Below are positions 45,843 through 54,905 of a stretch of 64,000 bases of DNA, one piece after another (within the stretch, counting starts at the first letter, position 1; the number at the start of each line of letters is the position of its first letter). Below the pieces are notes generated by a model, which had not been told where the DNA came from, did no database searches, and worked only from the letters and a program-made list of their open reading frames with translations. Source of the DNA: Vibrio sinensis. Its GTDB lineage: Bacteria > Pseudomonadota > Gammaproteobacteria > Enterobacterales > Vibrionaceae. A program made the translations under genes and the position numbers. The DNA is taken from assembly GCF_003605645.1 (NCBI RefSeq), contig NZ_QVMU01000004.1:172533-236532 (forward strand), read 5' to 3'.

Positions 45843-48833
45843 ATGAAAATTAAATATTTACCAGCTGTGATAGCATCACTGTTGTCAGTCAATGCTTATG
45901 CAACAACTAACGATGCAGAGCAAAGTTATTTCAAATCAACTTCTGAAACCATGCATCAGAGCATCGTGAATAAAATTGATGAACTACGCATTTATGCGTC
46001 AGATGCAAATAATGTCATTGTTGAAAATGGCAAACGTAAAATCGAAGTGAATGGACAAAAATACTACATCACTGACGATAACTATATTTTCTTTGATCTG
46101 CCTAAACCTTTTTTAGATGAAACAGCATTCCGCAATGTATTCGATTTCATTGATAACGACTGGGAGCTAACTTGGTATGACGGTGGCATGGTTGTCGTTA
46201 ACAAGCGATTTGGTAACTATGATTATGGTAATGGCTGCTTAATGGAGTATTTTCCAGACGGTACTGTAGATGCAAATGGCCCAACTCATGTAGCCCTTGA
46301 AACAACATCTTGTAAAGTAAACGATTTTGAAACGACTCAACAGTACTTTAGTAATGGCACATTTATTACTGCTGAACAATTGGGCGTTGACAATCTAGCA
46401 ATTACCGCAGTTGAGCGTTATCAAGATAGATTATTTGTAACACAAGATACGAATCCAGCGTTTATTACTATTTTAGACATCAACACGAAAGAAATAATCG
46501 GTCGAATTGAAGGAATTGATACTCCTCGTGGCTATCAAGCATATAACCGTATTAACGAAATATCGATTACAGACGGTCGTTTATATGTTTCTTCTTTGTC
46601 GTCGAATCGTGTTGATATCTTTGATTTAGAAAACAACAATGAACTGATTGTATCTTTAGGTTCTGGCACTGGGTCATGGTCTGGGGTTAATGGACTCATT
46701 CATGCTCAAGCTTCTGCGGCAACAAACGACTATGTTTTTGTAACCGATGCTCAAACACGTATATCTGTGTATCGTCAAAAAGACTTAACGCCTGATAATC
46801 CTAATTTTGCGAAACGGGCTGGCTTCCTTACTTTCGAAGGAAAGTACAGTAATCGTAAAGTACAAATGCACACCATCGGTGATCATCTCATTGTTTCTAC
46901 AGCAGATCGTGGCTACTTTATTTATGATTTAACAAAGGTAGAACAAGCATTAATCGATGGTGTTGATTTAGCGGCTGAAAAAGTTGTTTCACTAAACGTT
47001 CAAAAAATTGACTTAGATAACAATACATTAGTTGTTACCTTTAATAATCGCATTGAATGGCATGATGCAGAGACATTTGTCCAAAATGGGTTTGAGTTTG
47101 GCGAGCCACAAAAAACTATTAAAGCACTAGATGGCAAAGCTATTTCTAATTTAAAAGATATTCATTTCTCAAACAATGAGATGGTAACTGCAACTAGTGA
47201 ACGAATTTCAATTAATCATTTATTGAACAACGAAATCACGTTTATATCCGGTGATACCATTGAACAAGATACGATTAAATTTGATCAGTTGATGCCAACG
47301 TCAGTAACTCAAGTATTGGGTAATGACGAAGCTCATGAGGTTTTAACTAACCGCGAGTTGCGTTCTGTCAATATTAATTCTTTGGTGCAAACTAAGCTGT
47401 TAGATAATAATACCGTTCAAATTACCAACTACGCAGCCAAAGAACTCCGAGATATATCATCAGAACTGAAACTTAATGGTGTAAATAAATGGTTTACATT
47501 AGGCACTATTGACCGTATCCCAGCTTATGCCCAAATTGTGCTTCCATTATCCGCATTTAGTTCAAATTACCAATTTAACAGTGCTAACCATGATGGCGTA
47601 TTTGATCTTGCGGATTTATTTACTAGTGATATCGAAATTAAAGACCTATTTGAACATCGCTTTAGCTCAAGTTCAGATGAGTTTGCACAAAAACTATCTC
47701 GTTTAAAACCGACATGGGAAATTCGATTTGCAGGCACCGCTGATCACAAATGGCGTGATATGAATGGGCTATATGCGCGTGAATGGTTGATCATTATGAC
47801 TAACTTTGCACACCTGGTATCATCAGATGAATTTAAACATGTTTGGTTTAATTTTGAAGATATTATGGACTACAACATGCACGCGTATGCGGGCCCAGTA
47901 GATCAACCCGGCGGTTACTTCACTGCTGAAGATTATGAGTACTACTACAACAGCATGTTGAAACGTCCATATGTGAATGCAGGTATCACCGCAATGGGTG
48001 GTGGTCTAGGTTCTGCAGGTATTATGGGGGTGGATACGTGGATGTTCTACAGCCACTACTATGGTCAATGGGGTATTATTGCCCATGAATTTGGTCACGG
48101 ATTCGACGGAAAATCTTATGGTCACAACACCAGTTTTGCGAATGGAGGCAACGGCTGGCAACCATTAATGACTGTTGTTGCGAACTACCACATTCGCAAA
48201 GGTGATATGCCGTACATGGACGACAATATCAATGGCTTCTACAAAGAAGAAAACAGCGCGTACCACTATGCAGGTATAAGCCATGGTAAACGTAAACATC
48301 GTAGCGAATCACACATGTATCCGCTTGATGAGTACTTCATGACGTTCTCTGACATGCCTCAAGGTTGGTTTGCTCATTCAGAACAATTCACACCAAAAGC
48401 TCTTAACAATCAAGAACGCATGATGCTGGCGAAAATGCCGATCCATGGTGATGATCCGTACCTGTGTCGTTTTGAATACACAACAGAAACTGGCTCAACA
48501 ACGTTACATGGCTACGTTGAAGCCGTTGATGATACACAATACCGTTGTACTGGTGGTGAGGAGATTTCTTATCGCCTACCAAATGGAGATAAAGTGAATG
48601 TCGCCTCTTCTGTTAATGAATTTGAATGGTTATCACTGTACTCTCCCGAGCAAAAAGGTGAGCAAGTTGTAACAGATAATGGACAAGCACTGTGTGCGAT
48701 AAATAAAACCGATTTCTACGGGATTGGTTTCGTAAATAGTGGAAGCCAATGTACACAACAACCTGAAGTGTTCTGGTCAAATGGAAATCAATGGAAGTTC
48801 TCAAACGGTTGGATTGATTACAAATACCGCTAA
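45843..48833 (+). CDS. Large secreted metalloprotease-like protein
   Basis: Started at 45843 it has 996 residues with signal peptide MKIKYLPAVIASLLSVNAYA. Residues about 180-430 show repeated strand patterns with LFVTQDT, LYVSSLSSNRVDIFD and DYVFVTDAQ, like an NHL/WD-type beta-propeller. The C-terminal third contains GIIAHEFGHGFDGKSYGHN: a HExxH zinc motif at H748-H752 and a possible third ligand at H761. The flank WMFYSHYYGQWG recalls M60/enhancin-like gluzincins, but the third ligand is not settled. Several Cys in the last 150 residues could form disulfides. It is likely secreted and acts on host or environmental proteins. It is not a family I can name with certainty. Confidence 0.75.
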   Translation: MKIKYLPAVIASLLSVNAYATTNDAEQSYFKSTSETMHQSIVNKIDELRIYASDANNVIVENGKRKIEVNGQKYYITDDNYIFFDLPKPFLDETAFRNVFDFIDNDWELTWYDGGMVVVNKRFGNYDYGNGCLMEYFPDGTVDANGPTHVALETTSCKVNDFETTQQYFSNGTFITAEQLGVDNLAITAVERYQDRLFVTQDTNPAFITILDINTKEIIGRIEGIDTPRGYQAYNRINEISITDGRLYVSSLSSNRVDIFDLENNNELIVSLGSGTGSWSGVNGLIHAQASAATNDYVFVTDAQTRISVYRQKDLTPDNPNFAKRAGFLTFEGKYSNRKVQMHTIGDHLIVSTADRGYFIYDLTKVEQALIDGVDLAAEKVVSLNVQKIDLDNNTLVVTFNNRIEWHDAETFVQNGFEFGEPQKTIKALDGKAISNLKDIHFSNNEMVTATSERISINHLLNNEITFISGDTIEQDTIKFDQLMPTSVTQVLGNDEAHEVLTNRELRSVNINSLVQTKLLDNNTVQITNYAAKELRDISSELKLNGVNKWFTLGTIDRIPAYAQIVLPLSAFSSNYQFNSANHDGVFDLADLFTSDIEIKDLFEHRFSSSSDEFAQKLSRLKPTWEIRFAGTADHKWRDMNGLYAREWLIIMTNFAHLVSSDEFKHVWFNFEDIMDYNMHAYAGPVDQPGGYFTAEDYEYYYNSMLKRPYVNAGITAMGGGLGSAGIMGVDTWMFYSHYYGQWGIIAHEFGHGFDGKSYGHNTSFANGGNGWQPLMTVVANYHIRKGDMPYMDDNINGFYKEENSAYHYAGISHGKRKHRSESHMYPLDEYFMTFSDMPQGWFAHSEQFTPKALNNQERMMLAKMPIHGDDPYLCRFEYTTETGSTTLHGYVEAVDDTQYRCTGGEEISYRLPNGDKVNVASSVNEFEWLSLYSPEQKGEQVVTDNGQALCAINKTDFYGIGFVNSGSQCTQQPEVFWSNGNQWKFSNGWIDYKYR

Positions 48834-48852
48834 TTTGATATGACTGAATCAT

Positions 48853-48982
48853 AATTTCTCTTGTTAAAAGTTCCACACGAGAAATTGAGATCCCGCCAAT
48901 AGTTGAACAAGCAATTATTGGCGAGACTGACTTAATTTATCAGCAATTCAGCTTGTTACCATAGAATAGCATGGTAACAAGC
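48853..48982. repeat. Cluster of three perfect hairpins
   Basis: Three stems follow one another: AATTTCTC/GAGAAATT (48853-48886), CGCCAATA/TATTGGCG (48894-48923) and GCTTGTTACCAT/ATGGTAACAAGC (48951-48982). They fill the gap between the metalloprotease stop and the DUF3024 stop. None has a good T-run. They may act as convergent terminators, a structured 3' UTR, or REP-like units. Confidence 0.7.
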
Positions 48983-49413
48983 TATCCCCAAAAACTTCCG
49001 TATACGTCAGCATTTAGAACGTCGAAGAAAGCATCAAGACAAGTTACCTCGGGCACTGGCTCATAAATATGCCATTTTAAATCAGACTTCATCCAATAGA
49101 CTTTCCATCCGCCCTGTGATTTGTTGAACTTCACTTTTGCTATAGGGCTTTCCATTTTTTCACTCGGAGCATTCCATTTGGGGCGAACTGTGAATATTTC
49201 TATTGCTTGCCCTTCTATCCGATAGCCGATATCCAACTTTTTTCTCATCTCTACTGGTGGTCGACGAGAGTCGAGATAAACTTCAACTGCTTTTCCATAT
49301 CGCTTTTGTTCGAATTCAGAGAACGCCATTTCTCTCCCAAAGCCTTTGGCTGTTAAATTCCATTTTGCTAATATTAGCTTATCTAACGCGCATGTTAAGC
49401 TATTATGATTCAT
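48982..49413 (-). CDS. DUF3024-family protein
   Basis: Started at 49413 (MNHNSLTCALDKLILAKW) it has 143 residues. The C-terminal DLKWHIYEPVPEV then LDAFFDVLNADVYGSFWG is the DUF3024 signature. It is soluble with a basic middle part; function unknown. Its start region overlaps, head to head, the start of the next gene on the other strand. Confidence 0.82.
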   Translation of the reverse strand: MNHNSLTCALDKLILAKWNLTAKGFGREMAFSEFEQKRYGKAVEVYLDSRRPPVEMRKKLDIGYRIEGQAIEIFTVRPKWNAPSEKMESPIAKVKFNKSQGGWKVYWMKSDLKWHIYEPVPEVTCLDAFFDVLNADVYGSFWG

Positions 49414-49728
49414 ATCTCGCAAGTCGCACCATTAATAGATCGACAACTAAAACTCTTACAACCGAAAGATGCCATTCAGTTTAAAACTTACAAGAAAGAT
49501 CGCGGTTTTCTTATTTACTGCATTGATCCAGCTCACTTCCAAATTGTTGAAACTGGATTTACTAACACTTCATTGATCACAGATGTCGTGAGTATCAAAA
49601 AATACGCGCATAAAGCATTAAAGCGTGAGTTTCCTAGAAGTAACATGGTTTGGGTAACACATCATAGTAATGTAGATTCACCGTTTAACATCAACGACTC
49701 AAATTCACAGCAAGGTTCGTTATTTTGA
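49405..49728 (+). CDS. Orphan 107-residue protein
   Basis: MIHISQVAPLIDRQLKLLQP opens a soluble, basic protein that ends DSNSQQGSLF. No family recognised. The segment SIKKYAHKALKREFPRSNMVWV looks helical. The start overlaps the DUF3024 start by 9 bases on the opposite strand and no later ATG fits well. Expression is therefore uncertain, but the frame is open and codon use is normal. Confidence 0.55.
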   Translation: MIHISQVAPLIDRQLKLLQPKDAIQFKTYKKDRGFLIYCIDPAHFQIVETGFTNTSLITDVVSIKKYAHKALKREFPRSNMVWVTHHSNVDSPFNINDSNSQQGSLF

Positions 49729-49897
49729 TGTCGCTTATCTTTGCAAAGATAAGGCAAGATACAATCGATGTTGATTTAAATTTTGTATCGTTACCTGATA
49801 CTGGCATTCGAGTCGATGTTGGGTAAGTGTTCTCAATGAAATGTTTTTACCGCTTTCTGGGTCTTCTTCTGCATGCTAACTATGAGGAATATTATTT

Positions 49898-50344
49898 ATG
49901 CATGCTGTAGAAAATAGTTCGAAGCAAAATAACATCGGATACCTTATCGGTGTTTTTGGGGTTTCATTAATTCTAGCTTGGATTGGAATCTATAAATTTA
50001 CCCCTACCGAAGCGAAACTCATTCAACCACTGGTTGAAAACCATTTCGCGATGGGTTGGCTATATGACGTCATCTCCGTTCAAGCGGTATCTAATATCAT
50101 TGGCACAACAGAAATTATTGTTGCTATTGGGCTTATCATTGGTATTAAACACACCAAAATAGCTTACTTTTCTGGCATAGCTGCAACGATTATTTTTGTA
50201 TCTACATTAAGCTTTCTTCTGACTACCCCGAACACATGGAAAGTCTCTGACGGGATATTGATTACCAATTTTTTCTTAGTCAAAGACATTCTGTTTCTAG
50301 CGATATCAATCAGTGTTATCGAACGAAACAAACCTAAGAATTAA
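49898..50344 (+). CDS. DUF417 (YkgB/RclC-type) membrane protein
   Basis: The 148-residue protein has four membrane helices. The family block LAWIGIYKFTPTEAKLIQPLVENHFAMGWLYD is clear. E. coli RclC of this family is induced by reactive chlorine. No rclA or rclR is seen here, so that role is only a possibility. GAGGAA stands upstream of the ATG. Confidence 0.87.
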   Translation: MHAVENSSKQNNIGYLIGVFGVSLILAWIGIYKFTPTEAKLIQPLVENHFAMGWLYDVISVQAVSNIIGTTEIIVAIGLIIGIKHTKIAYFSGIAATIIFVSTLSFLLTTPNTWKVSDGILITNFFLVKDILFLAISISVIERNKPKN

Positions 50345-50572
50345 TCATCAATATAGAGCCGAAATAAGTCACCTTTAAAGTAAGCTCTATTAGTCCTCAT
50401 TTGTATAATATGTTTGCTCGTTTTTTTCTGTTAACAGTTGGAAAACAAGCAGGTATTGCCACGAGATACCATGAAATGAAGTCGCGATGTATGATCAAGT
50501 CATTGAGATGTTATGACAATACCGATCTTACTCGTTTGAAAAAACAGCAGCATAATTGAGGGATTGAAGCGG

Positions 50573-50980
50573 TTACTTTCTTTTACTTTGTTGAACCAAC
50601 TTTTCATGCCATGCTGTGTTTCCGTCTCGCTTGCTTACGTCGTACTCTGAACAGAATTGCGATATGGTCATGTTGTTGTCACCAGTTGCTAACTTCAACG
50701 CCAATTCAACTTGTTGAAGTTTGCTTTGAAGACGCAGAATTTGACCAGCATTGGGACTTTTTTCTTTAGCGTATTTTAGGGCTGCATGCTTACGCTCTGC
50801 CGCGCCAGCTCTGCGGTCAGCTTCTCCTAACAAAAACTTTAATTGTGCGACCCCTTTCCCTTTTTTAAAAACAGGCGTGATCAATTCTACACAATCATCA
50901 AATGTCGGATCTAAGGTATATGGATCAATTTTACGAGCTTGTTGACGCATCCAGTCTAGTGCTAGTTCTTCATCTGACAT
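50573..50980 (-). CDS. Orphan soluble protein
   Basis: This 135-residue, strongly basic and helical protein has AQLKFLLGEADRRAGAAERKHAALKYA and a long amphipathic helix after it. The C-terminus ISQFCSEYDVSKRDGNTAWHEKLV looks like a short helix-turn segment. I do not recognise it. It is transcribed alone with no visible partner. A nucleic-acid-binding role is possible from charge only. Confidence 0.6.
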   Translation of the reverse strand: MSDEELALDWMRQQARKIDPYTLDPTFDDCVELITPVFKKGKGVAQLKFLLGEADRRAGAAERKHAALKYAKEKSPNAGQILRLQSKLQQVELALKLATGDNNMTISQFCSEYDVSKRDGNTAWHEKLVQQSKRK

Positions 50981-51236
50981 AATGAAATCTTTACGTATAA
51001 AAAGGGCATCTATACTAGCTCTTAATAGTAAAGTTCTGCAATAACAGATTGATCGGCACAGGCTCTTTTCATTTATGATTCTTGGTCAATTTTAATCGCC
51101 ACTTAGTCACAGCATACAAATCCATCAGAGAACATGATTCTGTTACTTGGATGCAAATAAATGTAGATACTTATTCGAATAAGTGGCTTGAATATCACAC
51201 TATAACAAACACTTAAATGTAGGTTATTCGATGAGT

Positions 51237-51608
51237 TTATCGCTCACCCAAAACTTCAAACTCATCACTTACCATGCGAGCTTTACCGTCCACATCTAGC
51301 GTCCAGTGCTCACGATGAACCACACCAAGTGCTTTATTCATTGTCCAACTGGCTGATAAGACATATCCACCATTTTCGGCGATTTCCCACTTCACATCGG
51401 TGTAATCAACACTGTGAAAACCTTGATCCATAATGCCCTGCCAAAATGCTTGAATAGCTTCGCGCCCTTTAAACTCACCAAATGGTTTCGCAAGCATCAC
51501 TGCATCTTCTAAATAAGCAGCAGCGCAACCAGCGGCATCTTGACGGTTAAAAGCAAGTTGCCAGTCAGCGATACCACGTTGACAGATTTCCAATTCAGAT
51601 GAAGACAT
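51237..51608 (-). CDS. NTF2-like (SnoaL/DUF4440) protein
   Basis: The 123-residue protein has the cone-shaped NTF2 fold pattern: WQLAFNRQDAAGCAAAYLEDAVMLAKPFGEFKGREAIQAFW then ENGGYVLSASWTM and HREHWTLDVDGKARMVSDEFE. Family members are small-molecule-binding or isomerase-like proteins; the substrate is unknown. It is divergent from a LysR regulator 138 bases away, the usual sign of regulation by that protein. Confidence 0.85.
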   Translation of the reverse strand: MSSSELEICQRGIADWQLAFNRQDAAGCAAAYLEDAVMLAKPFGEFKGREAIQAFWQGIMDQGFHSVDYTDVKWEIAENGGYVLSASWTMNKALGVVHREHWTLDVDGKARMVSDEFEVLGER

Positions 51609-51746
51609 AGTTATTTCCTAATAGTGACAGCCCAAATTTTACGAAATAGTTGGGTATAGAAACGATACCAATAAGAATAGTCATTTGAATAAGGAAGAAA
51701 AACACCTATATTAAAATTCATTGTTTAATAAAACAGAACAATCACT

Positions 51747-52619
51747 ATGAATCGCTTACGTCAGATGTCTCTCTTCGCTCATATCGTTGAATGTGGTTCT
51801 ATTACCGCAGCAGCCGATGCTTTAGATCTTTCCAAATCGGTGGTAAGCCAACATTTAAAATCGTTGGAACAGGAATTGGGAGTCAGTTTGCTTAAGCGAA
51901 CCACTCGCCGACAAACTCTCACGGTCGCGGGCGAATCTTTTTATGCAGGTTGTCGATCACTCAATCAAGTGGCAGACTCTGCATGGCAAAATGCCCAACA
52001 AGGCTTAACGACACCAAAAGGCTCTATCCGTATTACCGCACCAAATGCGCTAATGGAAACACTCATTAGCCCTGCTATAGCACAGGTGATGCAGCAATAC
52101 CCGCTATTGGTACCTGAACTCATTAGCAGTGATGAACATTTAGATCTCATTGCTGAAAATATCGATTTAGCCATTCGCGTTGGTCATTCACGAGAAAGCT
52201 CTCTCAAGCAAAGGCGTATTGGGGAATTTCGAGATGTGCTATGTGCAACGCCTAATGTTGTCGCCGCGTTTAATGCAGATACGACGCCATATATTGCTAA
52301 TTCATGGCAAAGCAAACAGATTCATCATATTTTGGAAAGTGCATCGCTGGGCGATATTGAATTGAAATGTGAAGCTAAATGCATCACAAACTCTTTCTAC
52401 ACCTGTGTTTCATTGATCAAAGCAGACGCTGGTGTTGGATTGGTTCCAGACTTTCACTTAGGCACGTTAGCGCCGATGTTAGTTACCCTATTCCCTCAGC
52501 ACGTTTTACCCATTAATCCTATTTACGCACTGCACTCTTTCAATCATACGCCGCCTTTGAGCGTCTCGGTTTGTCTTGATGCGATAGAGCGTCAGTTATC
52601 TCAAACCGCAGGTCATTAA
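51747..52619 (+). CDS. LysR-family transcriptional regulator
   Basis: The 290-residue protein starts MNRLRQMSLFAHIVECGSIT with a winged helix-turn-helix (AAADALDLSKSVVSQHLKSLEQELGVSLLKRTTRRQTLT) and a C-terminal effector-binding domain. It resembles the AaeR/DsdC-like branch. The likely target is the divergent NTF2-like gene. Confidence 0.92.
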   Translation: MNRLRQMSLFAHIVECGSITAAADALDLSKSVVSQHLKSLEQELGVSLLKRTTRRQTLTVAGESFYAGCRSLNQVADSAWQNAQQGLTTPKGSIRITAPNALMETLISPAIAQVMQQYPLLVPELISSDEHLDLIAENIDLAIRVGHSRESSLKQRRIGEFRDVLCATPNVVAAFNADTTPYIANSWQSKQIHHILESASLGDIELKCEAKCITNSFYTCVSLIKADAGVGLVPDFHLGTLAPMLVTLFPQHVLPINPIYALHSFNHTPPLSVSVCLDAIERQLSQTAGH

Positions 52620-52639
52620 TCTAGCTATGCTTAATAGAT

Positions 52640-52668
52640 AAAAAAAACGGCGCTTTATAGACGCCGTT
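52640..52668 (-). terminator. Terminator for the minus-strand orphan gene
   Basis: AACGGCG and CGCCGTT pair; on the minus strand the stem is followed by eight Ts. It lies after the LysR stop and may also limit read-through from that side. Confidence 0.8.
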
Positions 52669-52764
52669 GATCCCTTAAGTCCACTCTCCAATAGCTTCAT
52701 AAAACCTGTTATTCATATTGCCTATCGTTATAAAGCTCATCGTTACAAAAAAGGGAACTACCTA

Positions 52765-53136
52765 TTAACTTTCTTTCATTGCTGAAATCACTGATGGGTC
52801 ATTCAGTAGGTTAAACAATAAGCTCTTCGCTGATGAACGCTGAGCATCAGACAGCACTTTGCTTGGATTCTCTCGGGTCAGGGTAAGAATATTTTTGATG
52901 AATTTACTGTTAGTGCCTGAGATTTCGTATACAAATCTGAGTGTATCGAGTAGTTCATTCTGAGGAAGGCTATAAACCGCCATTTCACAACTCAGCCCAT
53001 CCATAGCAAGTAGGTTATTGACCACCAGCATCTGCTCAGCCTTAAACTGTTCTTTGGCAACGTGAGCATCGATTAACGTTTGCACTCGTTCGGCAACGGC
53101 GACTGGAACTTCCATTGTTACTGTTTCATGGGTCAT
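52765..53136 (-). CDS. Orphan acidic helical protein
   Basis: The 123-residue protein MTHETVTMEVPVAVAERVQT.. is almost all helix by sequence. No family recognised. A strong AGGAGAAG ribosome site precedes the ATG. It is a single gene behind a terminator. Function unknown. Confidence 0.62.
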   Translation of the reverse strand: MTHETVTMEVPVAVAERVQTLIDAHVAKEQFKAEQMLVVNNLLAMDGLSCEMAVYSLPQNELLDTLRFVYEISGTNSKFIKNILTLTRENPSKVLSDAQRSSAKSLLFNLLNDPSVISAMKES

Positions 53137-53224
53137 TAATGACTTCTCCTGATCTTGCTGGAATATGCGAACTTAAGTGTACGCCCTAGTTCACCTCTCG
53201 GCATTAACTTTAGCATTCAATGAT

Positions 53225-53268
53225 GTAGGAAATCACTATAGCGTGATCTCCGTGAAGTGATTTCCTAC
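53225..53268. repeat. 13-bp perfect inverted repeat
   Basis: GTAGGAAATCACT (53225-53237) and AGTGATTTCCTAC (53256-53268) are exact inverse copies with an 18-base loop. It sits between the pcp terminator and the promoter side of the 52765-53136 gene. It could be an operator, an extended terminator or an sRNA end. Confidence 0.7.
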
Positions 53269-53269
53269 A

Positions 53270-53295
53270 AAAAAGCCCCACATGTGGGGCTTGAT
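53270..53295 (-). terminator. Terminator of pcp
   Basis: AAGCCCCACATGTGGGGCTT is a perfect stem; on the minus strand a T-run follows. It ends the DUF969-DUF979-pcp operon. Confidence 0.88.
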
Positions 53296-53320
53296 TAATC
53301 AGCAGAAAACCATTGGCGAA

Positions 53321-53959
53321 TTAGCAGATCTGACCAGCAGTGATCGCAATGTCTTTTTTATTGTCTAATGTAGCTTGAGCAATTAGGCGTAAACCCTCTG
53401 CAATCACATCCAAAGACATAGTTGCTTGGTTACCGGTTGTATCTTGCTCTGGCAACAATGGAATGTGAATAAAACCATGGCCAATGTTTTTATCGCGGAG
53501 GTAGTGCTGAACACCGTAGAACACGTGGTTACAAACAAACGTACCTGCCGTGTTAGAAACTTGGCAAGGAATGCCTTTCTCTTGCAACGCGCGCGTAATC
53601 GCTTTGATTGGCAGCGTAGTAAAGTAAGCGTCTGGGCCATCAACAACCACTGGCTCATCAATTGGCTGATTGCCGCCGTTATCAGGAATACGGAAGTCAT
53701 CCACGTTAATCGCAACACGTTCAGGAGTGATCGCCGCACGACCGCCCGCTTGACCAACCGTGATAACAAAATCAGGTTGCTCTGCTTCAATCGCTGTGAT
53801 GATGGTATCAATCGATTCGTAGCGAGTCACTGGCACTTCGCAGATAACAATCTTGCCACCCTCTAGCTCAATACCATCCAGTTTTTTAACCGCTTCTAAT
53901 GCTGGGTTAATCGATGCGCCGCCAAAGGGTTCAAAACCAGTAATTAGTACTTTTTTCAT
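53321..53959 (-). CDS. pcp: Pyrrolidone-carboxylate peptidase
   Basis: The 212-residue cysteine peptidase removes N-terminal pyroglutamate. The triad is E80 ([17 protein letters not shown]), C143 ([11 protein letters not shown]) and H165 ([10 protein letters not shown]). GFEPFGG at the N-terminus is typical. It is the last gene of an operon with two membrane proteins predicted to move 5-oxoproline, so it may feed released pyroglutamate into that module. Confidence 0.96.
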   Translation of the reverse strand: MKKVLITGFEPFGGASINPALEAVKKLDGIELEGGKIVICEVPVTRYESIDTIITAIEAEQPDFVITVGQAGGRAAITPERVAINVDDFRIPDNGGNQPIDEPVVVDGPDAYFTTLPIKAITRALQEKGIPCQVSNTAGTFVCNHVFYGVQHYLRDKNIGHGFIHIPLLPEQDTTGNQATMSLDVIAEGLRLIAQATLDNKKDIAITAGQIC

Positions 53960-53966
53960 AATGCTT

Positions 53967-53996
53967 CTCTAGGTAGTTAATCTCTAGGTGGTTAAT
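53967..53996 (-). repeat. 15-bp tandem duplication between DUF979 gene and pcp
   Basis: CTCTAGGTAGTTAAT at 53967-53981 is followed by CTCTAGGTGGTTAAT at 53982-53996 (14 of 15 equal). On the coding strand the pair begins one base after the DUF979 stop codon. Confidence 0.88.
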
Positions 53997-53997
53997 T

Positions 53998-54903
53998 TTA
54001 AAATGCAAAGGTGTACATAACGAAGATGTTGAACATCAAAACTACCATACCTGGCATGACCTGCATCAAAATGACATGGTGTTTGTTTTTCAACTCTAAT
54101 AGTGCCGCAGGTACAACGTTAAAGTTGGCTGCCATCGGCGTCATTAACGTACCGCAGTAACCAGATAACATGCCTAACACACCAATAATGGCTGCGTTAC
54201 CACCGTGTTCAACGATTAACAGTGGAATACCAATACCTGTCGTTATTACTGCAAATGCCGCGAAAGCATTACCCATAACAACGGTAAAGATCATCATGCC
54301 CGCACAGTAAGCGATCACATTCACTAATACCATGTTTTCAGGGATCATCATCTTAACGATCTGAGCAACGGTATCGCCCACACCTGCTTGATTGAATAGA
54401 AAACCTAGCGCCGCTAAAAATTGCGACAAAATCGCAGCCCAACCAATAGAGTCAATCAAACGTCGACCTTCATTCAAACTGTGCATTGGGCGGCTTTTGG
54501 TGATCATCAACGCAACAAAAATCGCCGCGATTGAACTCACACCTAGGCCCACGAGTGCGCCCAATGAAGTGAATTGGCTGATTGCCACAGTACCAACAGG
54601 CACGATTACCGCAGGAACAAACAACTTATTTTTAAGGACAGACGCTGTTTCTGTACGCTCTTCATCTGATGTCGTGCCGTAGTTACCAATGCCCATAAAG
54701 CCACCAGCGGCTAAAGCTGTCAGCATTAACACCATCACACCCGTTACCCAGTGAGGGATCATCGCACCAAAAATAAACGTAATACCGTAAATCAGCCAAA
54801 ATAAACCGCTACCGATGCGTTTTGGGTTCTGTTTATCAAGGAAACTCTGTAGTGAGAAAGCAAGTAACAACAAACCTGTTGTTTGGTAGATATACTCAAG
54901 CAT
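53998..54903 (-). CDS. DUF979-family membrane protein (predicted 5-oxoproline transporter subunit)
   Basis: The 301-residue protein has 8-10 membrane helices. The DUF979 block GGNAAIIGVLGMLSGYCGTLMTPMAANFNVVPAALLE is complete. Proteins of this pair occur next to pcp in many genomes and are predicted to form a two-part 5-oxoproline transporter; transport is not proven here. It starts 2 bases after the DUF969 gene. Confidence 0.88.
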   Translation of the reverse strand: MLEYIYQTTGLLLLAFSLQSFLDKQNPKRIGSGLFWLIYGITFIFGAMIPHWVTGVMVLMLTALAAGGFMGIGNYGTTSDEERTETASVLKNKLFVPAVIVPVGTVAISQFTSLGALVGLGVSSIAAIFVALMITKSRPMHSLNEGRRLIDSIGWAAILSQFLAALGFLFNQAGVGDTVAQIVKMMIPENMVLVNVIAYCAGMMIFTVVMGNAFAAFAVITTGIGIPLLIVEHGGNAAIIGVLGMLSGYCGTLMTPMAANFNVVPAALLELKNKHHVILMQVMPGMVVLMFNIFVMYTFAF

Positions 54904-54905
54904 GA

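Noticed and set aside
49203..49484. Plus-strand ORF of 93 codons across the DUF3024 gene
   Set aside because: It lies antisense to DUF3024, which has a clear family signature.
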